The notes beneath the pieces were generated by a model. That model saw only the letters and a program-made list of their open reading frames with translations, was not told the DNA's origin and did no database searches. A DNA stretch of 64,000 nucleotides, taken from positions 2,232,001-2,296,000 of the forward strand of contig JAPVLO010000181.1 in assembly GCA_027257055.1 (NCBI GenBank), given 5' to 3'. Below, piece after piece: positions 1 to 12,235 of the stretch. Positions within the stretch are counted from its first letter, which is position 1. Every line of letters starts with the position of its first letter. This stretch comes from Cephalopachus bancanus (taxonomy: Eukaryota; Chordata; Mammalia; Primates; Tarsiidae). The translations under genes and the position numbers were made by a program.

Positions 1-34
1 GTGAGACTCCATCTCAAAAAAAAAAAAAAAAAAA
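1..34 (+). mobile_element. Alu: 3' end of an Alu (cut by window edge)
   Basis: The window opens with the last bases of an Alu, ending GTGAGACTCCATCTC and followed by a pure A-run of about 18 bases. The rest of the element lies outside the window. It abuts an L1 fragment, so it probably inserted into that L1. Confidence 0.8.
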
Positions 35-143
35 AGAATGCAACTGTCTTTTACACGTTGATTTTGTGCTCTGAGACTTTGCCAAAGTCCTTTATCAGTG
101 CAAGAAGGTTTTTGACAGATTCTCTTGGATTTTCAAAGTATAT
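35..143 (-). mobile_element. L1: L1 ORF2 fragment, inverted 5' piece
   Basis: On the minus strand this encodes a reverse-transcriptase segment with [20 protein letters not shown]. It closely matches the same part of the L1 copies at 21.9 kb and 5.1 kb. It is joined near 140-145 to an L1 segment in the opposite orientation that lies about 0.8 kb further downstream in the element. That arrangement is what twin priming during L1 insertion produces. The left end runs out of the window or is cut by the Alu. Confidence 0.75.
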
Positions 144-740
144 AAAAATTGGAACTGGAAACCAATTCCTGATCAAAACCCCAAATGCCCATGCCATAAG
201 AGATAAGATTGACAAGTGGGACCTCATCAAAATGAAAAGCTTCTGCAAAACAAAAGAAACCATCAAGAGAGCAGGGAGGCCAGACTCGGTGGCTCAGCCT
301 GTAATCCCGCGCCTTTGGGAGGCTGAGGTGAGTGGATTGCCTGAGCCCGCGGGTTTGAGACCCACCTGGGCAGCGAGACCTCATCTCTACAATAAATGAA
401 AAAATCAGCCGGGCGTGGTAGCGCATGCCTGTAATTCCGGCTACTTGGAAGGCTGAGGCGGAAGGATCGCCAGAGCCCAGCAGGCGAGGCTGCAGTGGCC
501 GGGAGCGGTCACTGCACTCCAGTCTGGGCGACAGAGTGAGACTCCAACTCAAAAAAAAAAAAAAAAAAAAAAAGAGAGCAGGGAGACAGTCCACAGAATG
601 GGAAAAATATTTGCCAACTGTATATCTGACTAAGACATAACATCTAGGATCTACAAGGAACACAAACATGCTGGAAAACAAACAAACAAACAGCCCTATT
701 AAAAAGTGGGCAAAAGATATAAATAGACACTTCTCAAAAC
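141..740 (+). pseudogene. L1 ORF2: L1 ORF2 C-terminal fragment, sense piece
   Basis: The plus strand carries the L1 ORF2 stretch around NQFLIKTPNAHAIRDKIDKW and, after an Alu insertion, the part ending PIKKWAKDINRHFSK (read through stops and shifts). Similarity stops near 740 without an L1 3' UTR or poly(A). The element therefore lost its 3' end by a later deletion or ended early. It is a dead fragment with no coding potential. Confidence 0.75.
266..584 (+). mobile_element. Alu: Full-length dimeric Alu with 12-bp target duplication
   Basis: The body at 278-550 has left and right monomers joined at ACAATAAATGAAAAAATC, then a 23-base A-tail at 551-573. The flanks AGAGAGCAGGGA at 266-277 and 573-584 are identical, so the insertion point in the surrounding L1 ORF2 fragment is exact. 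The dimer is of the tarsier-like type that dominates this window. The long unbroken A-tail and perfect duplication suggest a relatively recent insertion. Confidence 0.93.
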
Positions 741-2676
741 TCCACTTTCTGATTGAGACTCCCATATCCTAGATCACATTTACTGAAAATAAAACTCTTT
801 TACCTAAATAGTTTATTTTGTATACATTTAGTTATATGGTAGATATGTATTGACCTTGGTTCTAACATTGTGTTTTAGGTTACATTTCCTGTGTCAGTTG
901 CTTTTTAAACATTTGACCACATGGTCGGTGTATTTCCCTTGATTAATTTTTTTGTTTTTGTATTTTTCTTCTGATAATTGGGAAGCCATGCTTTCTTTTT
1001 AGCTATAAATTCTTTGTAGCTGTAAATTCATATAATTTCTTTTTTCTGAAACTTGTCAGTTTCTTTATCTGTAAATTGGTATAATTACCTACTTCACTGA
1101 GATTGTTTTGAGAATTGATTAAAATAATTTACACTAATCATTTATTTATCATACTGCCTAGTGTATGGTAAAAGTGGTATAAATGTTGCCTCTAGAGATT
1201 ATATTAGAAATAAATGAGAATTCTAGAGAGAAGGAGAGAAAAAATTGAAAATATAAGGGAAGAGCAAAACTTTCCCCAGCTATTGGTGGGGCTCTCTCAG
1301 GTCCAGGGTACAGTTCTCTTTGGTAGCACCCTCCCGCTTCATGCTATTTACTCAGTACCCATCTCTAGATCCTGGCTTGGTTTTCACAGCAGACCTATCA
1401 TGAAATAACTGTATAAACTTGAGAGTGGGAGTTCCTGGGAATACATTTGGCAGGATAATTTATTGATATCACTTTTGTTCTTTCTATCATCCCCAGAAGC
1501 TGTTATGTTCTGATTCTGGCCTTTCCAGCTTCCAGGTGTTATGAACTGACTTTCTATGGCAGGCCTGAAAAATAATGTGGATGAAAATGGAGGTTTCTTG
1601 ATCCCTGGAATAAAACCTCACCACCCATGTTTTTGTTTTGGGATTCGAGAAGTAGGGGAGGGAGGCTGTGGAAGCATGAAGGTGGGGGATTTACTGGGGA
1701 GGCCACAGGAAACAACTGGCAGTTGTGGAATTGGCTTTAGGAGCTGTGGGAGGATACTAAGCTAGGTGAAAGCTTTCTGAAGGTTATAACCTGAAGAATG
1801 GCGTGGTCCTTCTTTGTGAACTGGTGGGCTTATGCAGTGAACATCTCGTGTGTGCTCATGATGGCCTAAGGATTAGAGGGGTGATTTGCTCTGTTTTCAA
1901 GGCATCATCCTTCCTTCCTTTCCAGAGGGCCTTATGGGTAGAAAACAGCCTTCCAAAAGTGACTTGGAATATCTTGAGATCGATCTCTGGCTGGTGGAAG
2001 CAGAGCTAGATTTTTTTTCTGATTAGAATGTATCCATTGAATATGACACGTCTTCCTCTTGAATGTTGTAAAACTAATTTAAACCTTTTTTCCTCTCTCT
2101 AAACCTATTGTTATCATCCAAATGTACTTTTGTCTTTCTCAATGTAGTCTAAATTTTAAAAAAAGATATTGAAGGTGAATTTAGAAGAGCTCTTTAATCC
2201 CCTGATATCCTTTGTTAGCAGCTTTAGGAACAATCTTTAGGATTTTTTGAAAGGGTGCACAGTAACAGGAGAAAAGCTGAGACTGGTGTTCTGTGACTCA
2301 GTAGACAAGAAGGAAAAGTGAAACAACAGTTGGTAGCAATTGAAGGGGAATCAGACAGAACACTCCCAGGGCTGGTGGAAGGAAGATGTGATGGTATGTT
2401 GGCTAGGCCAAGGAATGTGGCCTGGCAGGACACTTTTGTCCATCTCTGACCTCCTCAGCTCCAACTCACACCTTCAGCCCTCAGACCCATCTCTGTCATC
2501 ATCATCCCTTATGTGAATATTTCACTATGCTGGGGCCCTGACTCCAAATAATAATAATGAACAACTGATGGCTTTAATTATGGCAAAGAAGCCCAATTCT
2601 TGTGCCCAGTGGTGAGGGAGGTCTGCAAGAGCAAGTGAGGAAGGTGTTACTGGAAGGCACAGTAACAGCATAAAAA
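741..2676. other. Anonymous AT-rich DNA, no gene seen
   Basis: I see no repeat family, RNA gene or coding exon that I can support here. The short open frames at 1214-1408, 1556-1765 and 1803-2009 have no family resemblance and lack convincing splice contexts. Confidence 0.5.
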
Positions 2677-3504
2677 CTTGGAATTCTTTTTAAAATTTTT
2701 TTATTTTAAAGATGTCTGGTACAATTCAGGATTAGGTATACAAGTGGGCATTATACAGGTAAAGTTTAGGCCTCTCTTGGATCCCCACTTGGTTTGCGAT
2801 CAGACAGCCTCATTGATGTAGTGCTCTCCACCCCCATATCCAGGCAGTATCCCACTACTGCTAATCCCTTTCTTATAGTATTACAGTTAATGTTCAGGGT
2901 CTGCCCGTGAGAGAGAACATGTGGTACTCTGTTCCTGGTTTCTGGGATAGATCACTCAGTATTATATACTCTAAATCCACCCAAGTTGCTGCAAATTCCA
3001 TATATTTGTCCTTCTTTATGGTAATATCCCACTGTATATGTACCTCATTTTTTTTTATCCAGTTCAGTTTCATTGGGCAGCACAGTTGGTTCCATGTTTT
3101 TGCTATTGTGAATAGTGCTGTAATAAACATGTATGTGCAGGTATCTTTTTTTGTAGAATGATTTGAACTCCTCTGGGTATATTCCCAGCAGAGGGATTGC
3201 TGGGTCATATGGAAGGTCAATTTCTAGTTCTTTTAGAAATTACCACACTGTTTTTCACAGAGGTTGCTCTAATTTGCATTTCCACCAGCAGTTTAGAAGT
3301 ATTCCCTTTTCTCTGCATCCTCGCCAGCATCTGTTGTTGTTTGTTTTATTAATGATGACCATTCCTACTGGGGTTAGGTGGTATCTCAATGTGGTTTTGA
3401 TTTGCTTTTCTCTGATGATTGGTGAGACTGAGCACTTTTTCATGTGTCTGTTGGCTGTGTGTATATGTTCTCTTGAGAAGTATCTATTCATGTCTTTTGC
3501 CCAC

Positions 3505-3795
3505 TTTTTTTTTTTTTTTTTGAGTTGGAGACTCACTCTGTCGTCCAGACTGGAGTGCAGTGGCCTCTTCTGGCCACCGCAGCCTTGACCTGCTGGGCTC
3601 CGGCGATCCTTCCGCCTCAGCCTTCCAAGGAGCCGGAATTACAGGCATGCACTACCATGCCCGGTTGATTTTTTTATTTATTGTAGAGATGGGGTCTCAC
3701 CGCCCAGGCAGGTCTCGAACCCGCGGGCTCGGGCAATCCACTCACCTCAGCCTCCCAGAGGCGCGGGATTACAGGCTGAGCCACCGAGCCCAGCT
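3505..3795 (-). mobile_element. Alu: Full-length Alu, first of a tandem pair
   Basis: A T-run at 3505-3521 is followed by the reverse of the dimeric Alu, ending GAGCCACCGAGCCCAGC. It inserted in L1-B after TTTTGCCCAC (3495-3504). The same target sequence, with one change, follows it at 3795-3804. Confidence 0.93.
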
Positions 3796-3804
3796 TTTCC
3801 CCAC

Positions 3805-4089
3805 TTTTTTTTTTTTGAGTTGGAGTCTCACTCTGTCGCCCAGACTGGAGTGCAGTGGCCGCTACCGGCCACCGCAGCCTCGACCTGCTGGGCTCCGGCG
3901 ATCCTTCCGCCTCAGCCTTCCGAGTAGCCGGAATTACAGGCATGCGCTACCACGCCTGACTGATTTTTTGATTTATTATAGGGATGAGGTCTTGCTGCCC
4001 AGGCGGATCTTGAACCTGTGGACTCAGGCAATCCACTCACCTCAGCCTCCCAAAGGCGCGGGATTACAGGCTGAGCCACCGAGCAAGGC
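3805..4089 (-). mobile_element. Alu: Full-length Alu, second of a tandem pair
   Basis: A second antisense Alu begins with its T-run at 3805-3816, ten bases after the first one ends. TTTTGCCCAC follows again at 4092-4101. Three copies of the target therefore alternate with two Alus in the same orientation. This fits a second insertion into the duplicated target of the first, or unequal exchange. Confidence 0.93.
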
Positions 4090-6080
4090 TTTTTTGCCCA
4101 CTTTTTAATGGGACTGTTTGTTTTTTTCCTTTCAGCATGTTTGAGTCCCTTGTAGATCCTGGGTATTAGGCCTTTGTCAGATACACAGTTGGCAAATATT
4201 TTTTCCCATTCTGTGTGCGGTCTCCCCTCTCTCTTGATGGTTTCTTTTGCTTTGCAGAAGCTTTTCAGTTTAATAAGGTCCTACTTGTCTGTCTTATCTC
4301 TTGTGGCATGGACATGTGGGATTTTTATCAGGAATTGGTTGCCTATTCTGATTTATGAAAGGGTGTCTCCTGTGTTTTCTAAGATTCTTACAGTTTGAGT
4401 TTTTACATTTAGGTCTTTGATCCACTTAGGGTAGATTTTTGTGTATGGTGATATGTGGGGGTCCTGTTTCCATCTACTGCATGTGTTCAGCCAGTTTTCC
4501 TAGCACTGTTTACTAAATAGGTTCTCCTCTTCCCAGTAGTTGTTGGTGGAGGCTTTGTCAAAGATGAATTGAGAAATTGAGATTTTGGTTCTAGATCCTC
4601 TGTCCTGTTCCATTGGTCCACATGCCTGTTCTTGTACCAATACCAGGCTGTTTGATTATTGTAGCCTTATAATAAAGTTTAAAGTCTAGAAGTGTGATAC
4701 CTCCTGCTTTGTTTCTCTTGCTAAGGATTATTTTGGCTATTCATGGTCATTTATGTTTCCATATGAATTTTTGTGTTGTCATTTCCAGGTCTGAGAAGAA
4801 TGATGCTGGTAATTTAATGGACATTGCATTGAATTTGTAGATTGCCTGTGATAGGATGGACATCTTAACAATGTTGATTCTTCTAATCCATGAGCATGGG
4901 ATATTTTTCCATTTGTTTGTGTATTCTTGGATTTCTATGAGCAATGTTTTGTAGTTTTCATTGTAATGGTCTTTCATTTCTCTGGTTAGAAAGATGCTGA
5001 AGTATTTCTTTTCTTCTTCTTTTTTTTTGGTGCTTTTGTGAGTGGGATTGTGCTCTTTATTTGGTTCTCTGCCTGCCTGTTATCGGTGTATAAGGATATA
5101 ACTATCTTTTGCACATTTATTTTGTATCCCAAGACTTTGCCAAAGTCTTTTATCAGTGCAAGCAGATTTCTGACAGATTCTCTTCGATTTTCAAAGTATA
5201 GGATCATATCGTCAGCAAACAAGGATAACTTAACTTTCTCTTTTCCTATTTTGATACCCCTGATTTCTTCTCTTGTCTATTTGCTCTAACTAGAACTTCC
5301 AACACAATGTTGAGCAAGAGGGGTTAGGGTGGGCAACCTTGTCTTGTTCTGGTCTTCAGGGGATATGTTTCCAGCTTCTGTCCATTTAGCAACATGCTGG
5401 ATGTGGGTTTATCATAGATGACACTATTTTGAGGTATGTTCCTTCTATGCCTAGGTGTTCAAGAGTTTTTATCAAGAAGGGATGCTGGATTTTATCAAAA
5501 GCTTTTTCTGCATCTAATGATATAATTATGTGGTTTTTATTTTTACATCTATTGATGTATTTAATTACATTTCTGGTCTTGCGGATGTTGAACCAGTCCT
5601 GCATCCTGGGGATGAAGTCTGCTTTGTCATGGTGAATGATTTTTGAGATGTGTTGTTGGATCCGATTTGTTAGAATCTTGTTGAGAATTTTTACATCTAC
5701 ATTCATCAGGGATATTGGCCTGTAGTTCTCTTTTTTTGTTGAATCTTCCTGGTTAGGGTATCAGTGTGATGTTAGCTTTGTAAAATGATTTGGGGGAGAA
5801 TTCTGTCTTTCTCATTTGCCTGGAATACTTTCAATAGGGGATTTATATCAGCTCCTCCTTGTATGTTTTATAGAATTCTACTGGAAAGGTGTCTGGTCCA
5901 GGGCTTTTTTTTTTTTTTAATGTGGTTTTCTTATGACAGAATCAATTTCCTGGGTTGTTATTCATCTATTTAGTGTCTCAGTGTCTTCTTGTTTCAACGT
6001 TGGGAGGGTCTATGATGTCAGAAAGTCCTCCATTTCATTTAGATTATCAAATTTGTTTCCATACAGCTGTGCATAGTAAT

Positions 6081-6377
6081 CTCTGATAATCTTTTGGGGT
6101 TTTTTTTTTTTGAGTTGGAGTCTCACTTGGTCGCCCAGACTGGAGTGCGGTGGCCACTCCCGACCACTGCAGCCTCGACCTGCTGGGCTCTGGCGATCCT
6201 TCCGAGTAGCCGGAATTACAGGCGTGTGCTACCACGCCCGGCTGATTTTTTGATTTATTGTAGAGATGAAATCTCACTGCCCAGGCGGGTCTCGAACCCG
6301 CGGGCTCAGGCACCTCAGCCTCCCAAAGGCACGGGATTACAGGCTGAGCTACCGAGCCCGGCTCTGATAATCTTTTG
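6081..6377 (-). mobile_element. Alu: Alu with 16-bp target duplication, internal deletion
   Basis: The antisense Alu body lies at about 6100-6361. CTCTGATAATCTTTTG is repeated at 6081-6096 and 6362-6377. The copy lacks a few bases in the right monomer near CTTCCGAGTAGCC and part of the segment before CACCTCAGCC. It sits in the ORF2 region of L1-B. Confidence 0.93.
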
Positions 6378-6524
6378 TATTTTTTCAGGATGAGTAATGA
6401 TTTGATCTTTTGTGTTTCTGATTGTGTTTACTTGGACTTTTTCTCTAGTCTTGTTTGTTAGTCATTGTAGGGGTCTATCAGTCTTGTATATTCTTTCAAG
6501 GAAGCAGAAGAGCTTGGAATTCTT

Positions 6525-9500
6525 AATGAACCTTCTTGTAGAGCTATTATTGTGCACTGTTGTATATAGTATTACTTAGCACAGGTGGATTTTGCATTAA
6601 ACTATTAGCACAACTATATGATAGGTTCATCATCTTATAGCCTTTGCTAAGAACCTAGCCATTGCGTATAACATTGTTATTGTGGTAAAATGCTTCTAAA
6701 ATCACACAAGAAACTGACAAAAGAACTGTTGAATACAGTCTCTTTGTGAACTAGATTAGCCTGTCTGGGTTAGAGAATGACCCTGCTCTTTAGCTGTAAT
6801 GTTTATCCCTGTAAAAAGAAGGCAAAGTCTTTGACAGTTACAGATAAGCCACACACTCTGAGTTTAGATAAAAATACAGATTGACTCCTTGTGGGAGAGC
6901 CTGTCTGATTTAAGACAGGCCATATTTAAGGAAATGTGGCACTAAATGGGCCTAATTTAAATAAGGCAGTTTGTGTAAAGTTCTCTACTATTATCAGACC
7001 ATCTGTGTTTACTTTTGTGTGAAAGCAAAAGTTTCAGTCTTACTTTGGATCAAAATGGCATTGCCCAGTGTGATAAGGAGTGTGAAAAGAAAAAGTAAAT
7101 CAAAATGGGGGTTCTATTTTTTGTTAGTTGCCATTTTCAATGGGGAATAAGTTAAACATACAGAGTCAAAAGACAGATAAAGAGGAGGTGGTTGACAGTT
7201 TAGTCATGCTTATATTTCACTTATTTTTCTTTTACACTAACACATTATACCATCCATCAGAATAAATTAATATGTCTTGGGCCTTTTAACAATGTAAAAA
7301 ATCATTTTAATGGTTCCAATAACAGCTCCAGATGAATGCTGGAAAACAGATATTCCAAACTATCAAATAGCATATATATTTCTTGGCTCTGTTATAACTG
7401 CAAATAAATGCTGCTTTTGTGCGAAGTTTTCTTGGTTACCAGTGGAATGACTGTAACATATTTATTGCAAACAAAATTGGAATGGGAATGTGACATGTCA
7501 CAACAGAATGGCACCTAATTGCCTCTTGCCAGTTGGACTGAATTAAAATAATAAATAATTAGGACAACATAAAGTTTGTGGTTAAAAGGAAGAATAATTA
7601 AATAGATTTGCAGATATGGTAGGTTCATACATATATTGCTTATGATGCAGAGATTTTATTTTCTTACCTTGTAGGTAAATATCATTAGACCTCGTATAAA
7701 TGTTAAATGGAAAACAAAATATCAGATAAACTTCAGAGGTGAATTCAACAGCAGTATGGAAAGCAGCACTATTTGCTACAAAGGCCAGGTCCTGCTGCTG
7801 TTTACTGTGGGTAAGGGGCTTTAGGTTGCTGTCTTGTATTTGAAAGGGGTGACTCATGCCATTATTTATTGCCATTAATTGCTAATGTTTGTGAAGAGCA
7901 CAGCATGTTGCAAAGCAGGACCAAGTAATCCATGGTGACCTTTTGTGCTATCAAAGCTTTATCAATTAGGAGCTCCTAATTATAAATTCGGAGGACAGGC
8001 AGTGAGTGCAATCAAAGAAAGATTATACTTGACTTCTTAGGCAATCCAATTTTTTTTTGCTCCTCTCCCTCCAAAATGGAACCCTCTCTGGGGTGTTTCT
8101 AAATCCACAAAGTGAAGCATATTCAGAATGTTTTTGGACTTCAAGGAACATTGTCATTTTTATAGGTCATAGCAGGAATTTCAGAATCATAGCAGTTTGC
8201 TTTCCTGATAAATACCTTTCTTTTTGAGGTCCCACACTCACTGTCTCAACTTCCTGATTAACTATCTTTCCTATCTCCTTTGTTCGGTTGATATTGGACT
8301 CATATGACATTTAAGGAAACTATGTCAAGTGTTTCAAAATTGTAAATTAAAGCCCTTATTTTACTGTTCTTCTCATTGTGAGTCAGTCTTAAAATATTTG
8401 TTCATTTTCCTTCATGATCTCCAGAATAGGATCTTTCAGTTGCTTGTCTTATGTTGCTGTGGCTTTTGACAGTGTTTAATGCCCCCTTTCTTAAAATTCT
8501 CTGCTTTGATGCCTTATATTACACTTCAGTGTTCTAGATTTTTGTTTGTTTGTTTGTTTCCTTTGGCCATTTAAAAAAATATTATCTAATTTGGCTTTAA
8601 CCAAGTTAAGGCCCCAACTTTTTTTCTCTCTTCTATAATCTCTTGGCAAACTCACCTTCTCCCAACTGTTTTCTAAATGTCAGGTCCACATTTCCCACTA
8701 TTGTCAAACATCTCTACCATCAGCATAAAAAAAAAAAATCGAACGCAGAGTCTTTCCCAGCCTATATTTAAGATTAAAATATTATATATTAAAATATTAT
8801 CTGAGTTGCTCCCCTAAATCTTCTTGCCAGTTTCACTACTGAGTTCTCATGCTAGCAATAAGTTGTAATTCTGCTTTTCCCCACCTCCTGCTATCATGAT
8901 CTCGTCTATAAGATTGTGTTTCTGCTGTGGGTGCCATTTATAATTAGATGAGGATCAGTGGGAGTCTATGAACCAGGAGGTAGTTATTCTGGGATCTACA
9001 GATCAATGGACTATTATTCTGATCTTAGCTGTGTTCATTTCTGTGTCTATTGTCAGCTATGAGTTGGTAGATGGCTCTGTTGACCTTAGTTGGGCTTGCT
9101 CACATTTTGTACCTACTGCCTGTTGGTTGGTTTTGCACCTCAGGTTTGTTCTCATAGCAGAGACAGTGCTTAGAGTTTATAAGCCTCTTGGAAGTCATCT
9201 GAACTGTAGTGGAGGCCTGATAGTTCATTCTAAGCAATAGGACATGGGGTGAGGGAAGTGAACCCAATATAAGAACTAGTATTGAAGGTGGAACAGACCC
9301 TGAGAAAAGGGATTGAGCTGCTAAGCCTATCTCCAGTCTGGCAGCTTCCAGTAAGGAAGCAGAGCAAGTCATGAATCTGCACACAGAAGTGGTAACTGAG
9401 GAAGATTGAGTGTGTTGATGGTACAGTTAATAGCTTCCCAGTTTCCATAGCTGCTCGGTGTGACTCTTCAGCTTTTGCTACTTGTGGTGGAGTCTGTTTC

Positions 9501-9780
9501 TCCACTCCTTGAATGTGGTCTCGCCTCAGGACTTGCTTTGGCCAATAGAATAAGAGGAGGTCACACAGTTTTGGCATTCAAGTCTTGAAATCTCTGTGGC
9601 CTTTCCATTCTTTATTCCCACTGGTAGGCGAACTGGTTTTGCAAAATGTTAAGTGATCAGCTACAACAGAATGTTCACTCATTTAAGCAGGTCTACATCA
9701 ATATTGTTCTAAAAAAACAAAAAAATAGGTATCTATTTTGAAATTGTCTTTGTAAACATACAAAGATTAAAAAATAAACA
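6525..9780. other. Long stretch without recognised genes or repeats
   Basis: This AT-rich sequence shows no coding exon, RNA gene or repeat that I can name. A 12-base A-run at about 8728-8739 is the only simple feature. The frames at 7582-7875, 8968-9240 and 9230-9577 resemble no family I know. Confidence 0.45.
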
Positions 9781-9786
9781 AAAAAA

Positions 9787-10125
9787 GCCGGGCTCGGTGG
9801 CTCAGCCCGTAATCCTGCTCCTTTGGGAGGCTGAGGTGAGTGGATTGCCTTAGCCCGCGGGTTTGAGACCTTCCTGGGCAACTTGGCGAGACCTCATCTC
9901 TACAATAAATCAAAAATGAGCCGGGCATGGTAGCGCGTGCCTGTAGTTCCAGCTCCTTGGAAGGCTGCGGCGGAAGGATTGCTGGAGCCCAGCAGGTCGA
10001 GGCTGCGGTGGTCGGGAGTGGCCACTGCCCTCCAGTCTGGGCAACAGAGTGAGACTCCAACTCAAAAAATAAAATAAAATAAAATAAAATACACAAAATA
10101 AACAAACAAACAAAAATAAAAACAA
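9787..10125 (+). mobile_element. Alu: Full-length Alu with AAAAT-rich tail
   Basis: A dimeric Alu body runs from GCCGGGCTCGGTGG to GAGACTCCAACTC at about 10062. The tail has become an (AAAAT)n run followed by AAAC-rich sequence up to about 10125. No clear target duplication is visible because both flanks are A-rich. Confidence 0.9.
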
Positions 10126-10429
10126 TTCAAACACAGATTGAATTGTTTGGTCTAATTGGTGTCATTCTAACTCCTCTCAATGGGGAGTTCTTTCAGCTCT
10201 TCAACCAAGCCATGCTTTTCCTACTTTACAGTCTGTGAATTTCCTATTCCATGCCTGGTTTCTTCTCATCTTTTATATCTCCTGCTAAAATATTATCTCT
10301 TCAATATTGATTGCCTTCTCTAAGCACCCCATCTAGAGTTGGTTTTATTGTTTTTATTTTCTTTTTTCTATTTTCAGTCCTTTTAAAAAATGTTATCACA
10401 ATTGATAATTATTTTGTCTACTTTTTTTT

Positions 10430-10540
10430 CCTCTGGTTAAACTGTGAGCACCATGAATACAGGGTCTGTTATTTTCCTAGTGGCTATCTTAGTGTCTGGC
10501 ATATATTAGGAACTCAGTAAATATTTGTTGAGTCAATCCA
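10430..10540 (+). mobile_element. L2: L2 3' end remnant
   Basis: The segment contains the worn 3' end of an L2 LINE: a 'GTCTGGCATATATTAGGAAC' type stretch followed by TCAGTAAATATTTGTTGAGT. This is the familiar L2 terminus. Confidence 0.6.
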
Positions 10541-11269
10541 TGAGTTGGAGGGAGACATGTTGATGGAGAGGACCTAATTGGGTCTGGGCATGGCTAGAGC
10601 TCAAGGCCAGGCTGTCTGGAAACCTCAAGACAAGTAGCTAACAGTCAATATATAGTAACAAAAGGGAAGTGACGAATTCAGGTCCAATTTGGACTATTGT
10701 CTACGGGGTCTGCTTTGGTGGGTAAGGAAATGACAGTAAGAGTCTGTGGGCAGTGGGATGATTGTGTGGATACTCACACTCATATGGGATGCTCACACGC
10801 AGATGACAGTGTCCTAAACGTCCTTGTTGGTGCTGCTCTAAGTTGTTATTGATCCCCAGTCAGTATCTAGGGAAATAGGTTAGGAGGGCTGTTTTAATTT
10901 GTTCTAAGGGATAGAAACTCTCAAATTACCTCAAATAATGAAGAGGAAGGTAAGCAAAACAGACATCTCAGCTGAGTGGGTTAGCCTCCGAGAAGTCTGG
11001 TAAAAACTAAATCTCTGGGGAAAGCAGAAGCTACATCACAACTGAGTCTTACTGAATGAAGCTGGAACAAACTTCACAGATCTTTTGACCAAGACTCTGC
11101 CTTTAATGGGACTTGGCAACTCTCGGTGTCTCCTTTTTGTCATCTTCTGTTTTCCACTTCCAACCCTCTCCTCTTCTTCAATAGTTCTTGACCCTGAGTC
11201 AGAATCACCTATGGAGCTTTATAATATGCATATGTCTAGTTCCATCCCTATTGATTTTGACTTAGAGTA

Positions 11270-11372
11270 TAAGCTGAATGAAGTTAATTATTTTTGTCTG
11301 TTTTCTTCACAACTATATCTGGTGCCTGGCACATGGTAGATGCCAAAAAGACAAATATTGAATAAATACCAG
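11270..11372 (+). mobile_element. L2: L2 3' end remnant
   Basis: TGGTGCCTGGCACATGGTAG followed by a stretch ending TTGAATAAAT resembles the conserved 3' end of L2 elements. It is short and diverged. Confidence 0.55.
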
Positions 11373-11910
11373 TTTATGGGACATGACCCAGATGACTGAG
11401 TTTTAAAGAAGCTTCTCAAGTTATTCAGATATTATGATCAGGCTGATAACCACCATAGTATGCTTGGTTTATTTTATCTACTCACAGATTCATCTTCAGA
11501 GCATCATCTTGTTCATGGCTTCTGCTCTACTTCATGGTGTTTTTCTCTGCATCATTTCAACTTCTTACCTTTCTAATACCTGCCTATCCCCTATTGTATT
11601 TTGCAATTCAAGTCTTTAAATAACAAGATTCTCCGTGGTCTAGTTTGCCTCTGTTTAAACAGTTTTCTCACATAGAGGCTCGAAGATGTGTTAGTTATAT
11701 GATCAGCCTGGGAATTGGGTGATATTGTTGCTCTCTAGCTCAAGAATATTCATCCAAAAAGGAAGGCACTAGAAAGACAAAAACAATATGGTACAAAAAA
11801 TGTAGGCCAATAGACTGTGAGTGTGATAAGTAATGTGATTGGTTTGTCAAGTACAGAAAACATAATTGCACTGCCATACTTTTTCCTAATTATAAACAAT
11901 TGATTAAATA

Positions 11911-12235
11911 TTGTTTAGTGGTTTTTTTTGTTTGTTTGTTTTTTGTTTTTTTGAGTTGGAGTCTCACTCTGTCGCCCAGACTGGAGTGCAGTGGCCACTC
12001 CTGGCCACTGCAGCCTCGACCTGCTGGGCTCCAGCGATCCTTCCGCCTCAGCCTTCCGAGTAGCTGGAATTACATGCACGCGCTACCGTGGCCGGCTAAT
12101 TTTTTGATTTATTGTAGAGATGAGGTCTCACTGCCCAGACGGGTCTCGAACCCGCGGGTTCAGGCAATCCACTTACTTCAGCCTCCCAAAGGCATGGGAT
12201 TACAGGCTGAGCCACCGAGCCCGGCTTGTTTAGTG
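11911..12235 (-). mobile_element. Alu: Full-length Alu with 10-bp target duplication
   Basis: TTGTTTAGTG occurs at 11911-11920 and 12226-12235 and flanks an antisense dimeric Alu. The T-tail on the left is interrupted by G (GTTTGTTTGTT), so the original A-tail has mutated to an A/C repeat. Confidence 0.92.

Larger units (their letters stand above)
2894..6510 (-). pseudogene. L1 ORF2: Broken L1 ORF2 (RT and C-terminal region) of L1-B
   Basis: Minus-strand frames give successive parts of L1 reverse transcriptase and the C-terminal segment. Examples are [20 protein letters not shown] near 5650, [17 protein letters not shown] near 5200 and [10 protein letters not shown] near 3300. The FADD motif is the RT catalytic box of this family. 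Stops, frameshifts and three Alu insertions break the frame many times. The endonuclease domain is absent because of 5' truncation. It cannot make an active protein. Confidence 0.9.
2677..6524 (-). mobile_element. L1: 5'-truncated L1 with 12-bp target duplication (L1-B)
   Basis: A minus-strand L1 runs from a 5' truncation near 6510, inside ORF2 between the endonuclease and RT parts, to its 3' UTR. The 3' UTR ends at the poly(A), seen as T-rich sequence near 2690-2710. CTTGGAATTCTT occurs at 2677-2688 and at 6513-6524, a clean target-site duplication around the whole element. Three Alus inserted later at 3505-3795, 3805-4089 and about 6099-6361. Without them the L1 is about 3 kb. The 3' UTR matches the other L1 tails at 20.1, 31.3 and 55.6 kb, so these belong to one lineage. 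Confidence 0.92.

Noticed and set aside
3560..4108. A 182-residue open frame near two Alus
   Set aside because: It is translated antisense Alu, with typical SRLECSGRYRPPQPRPAGL strings, and is not a gene.
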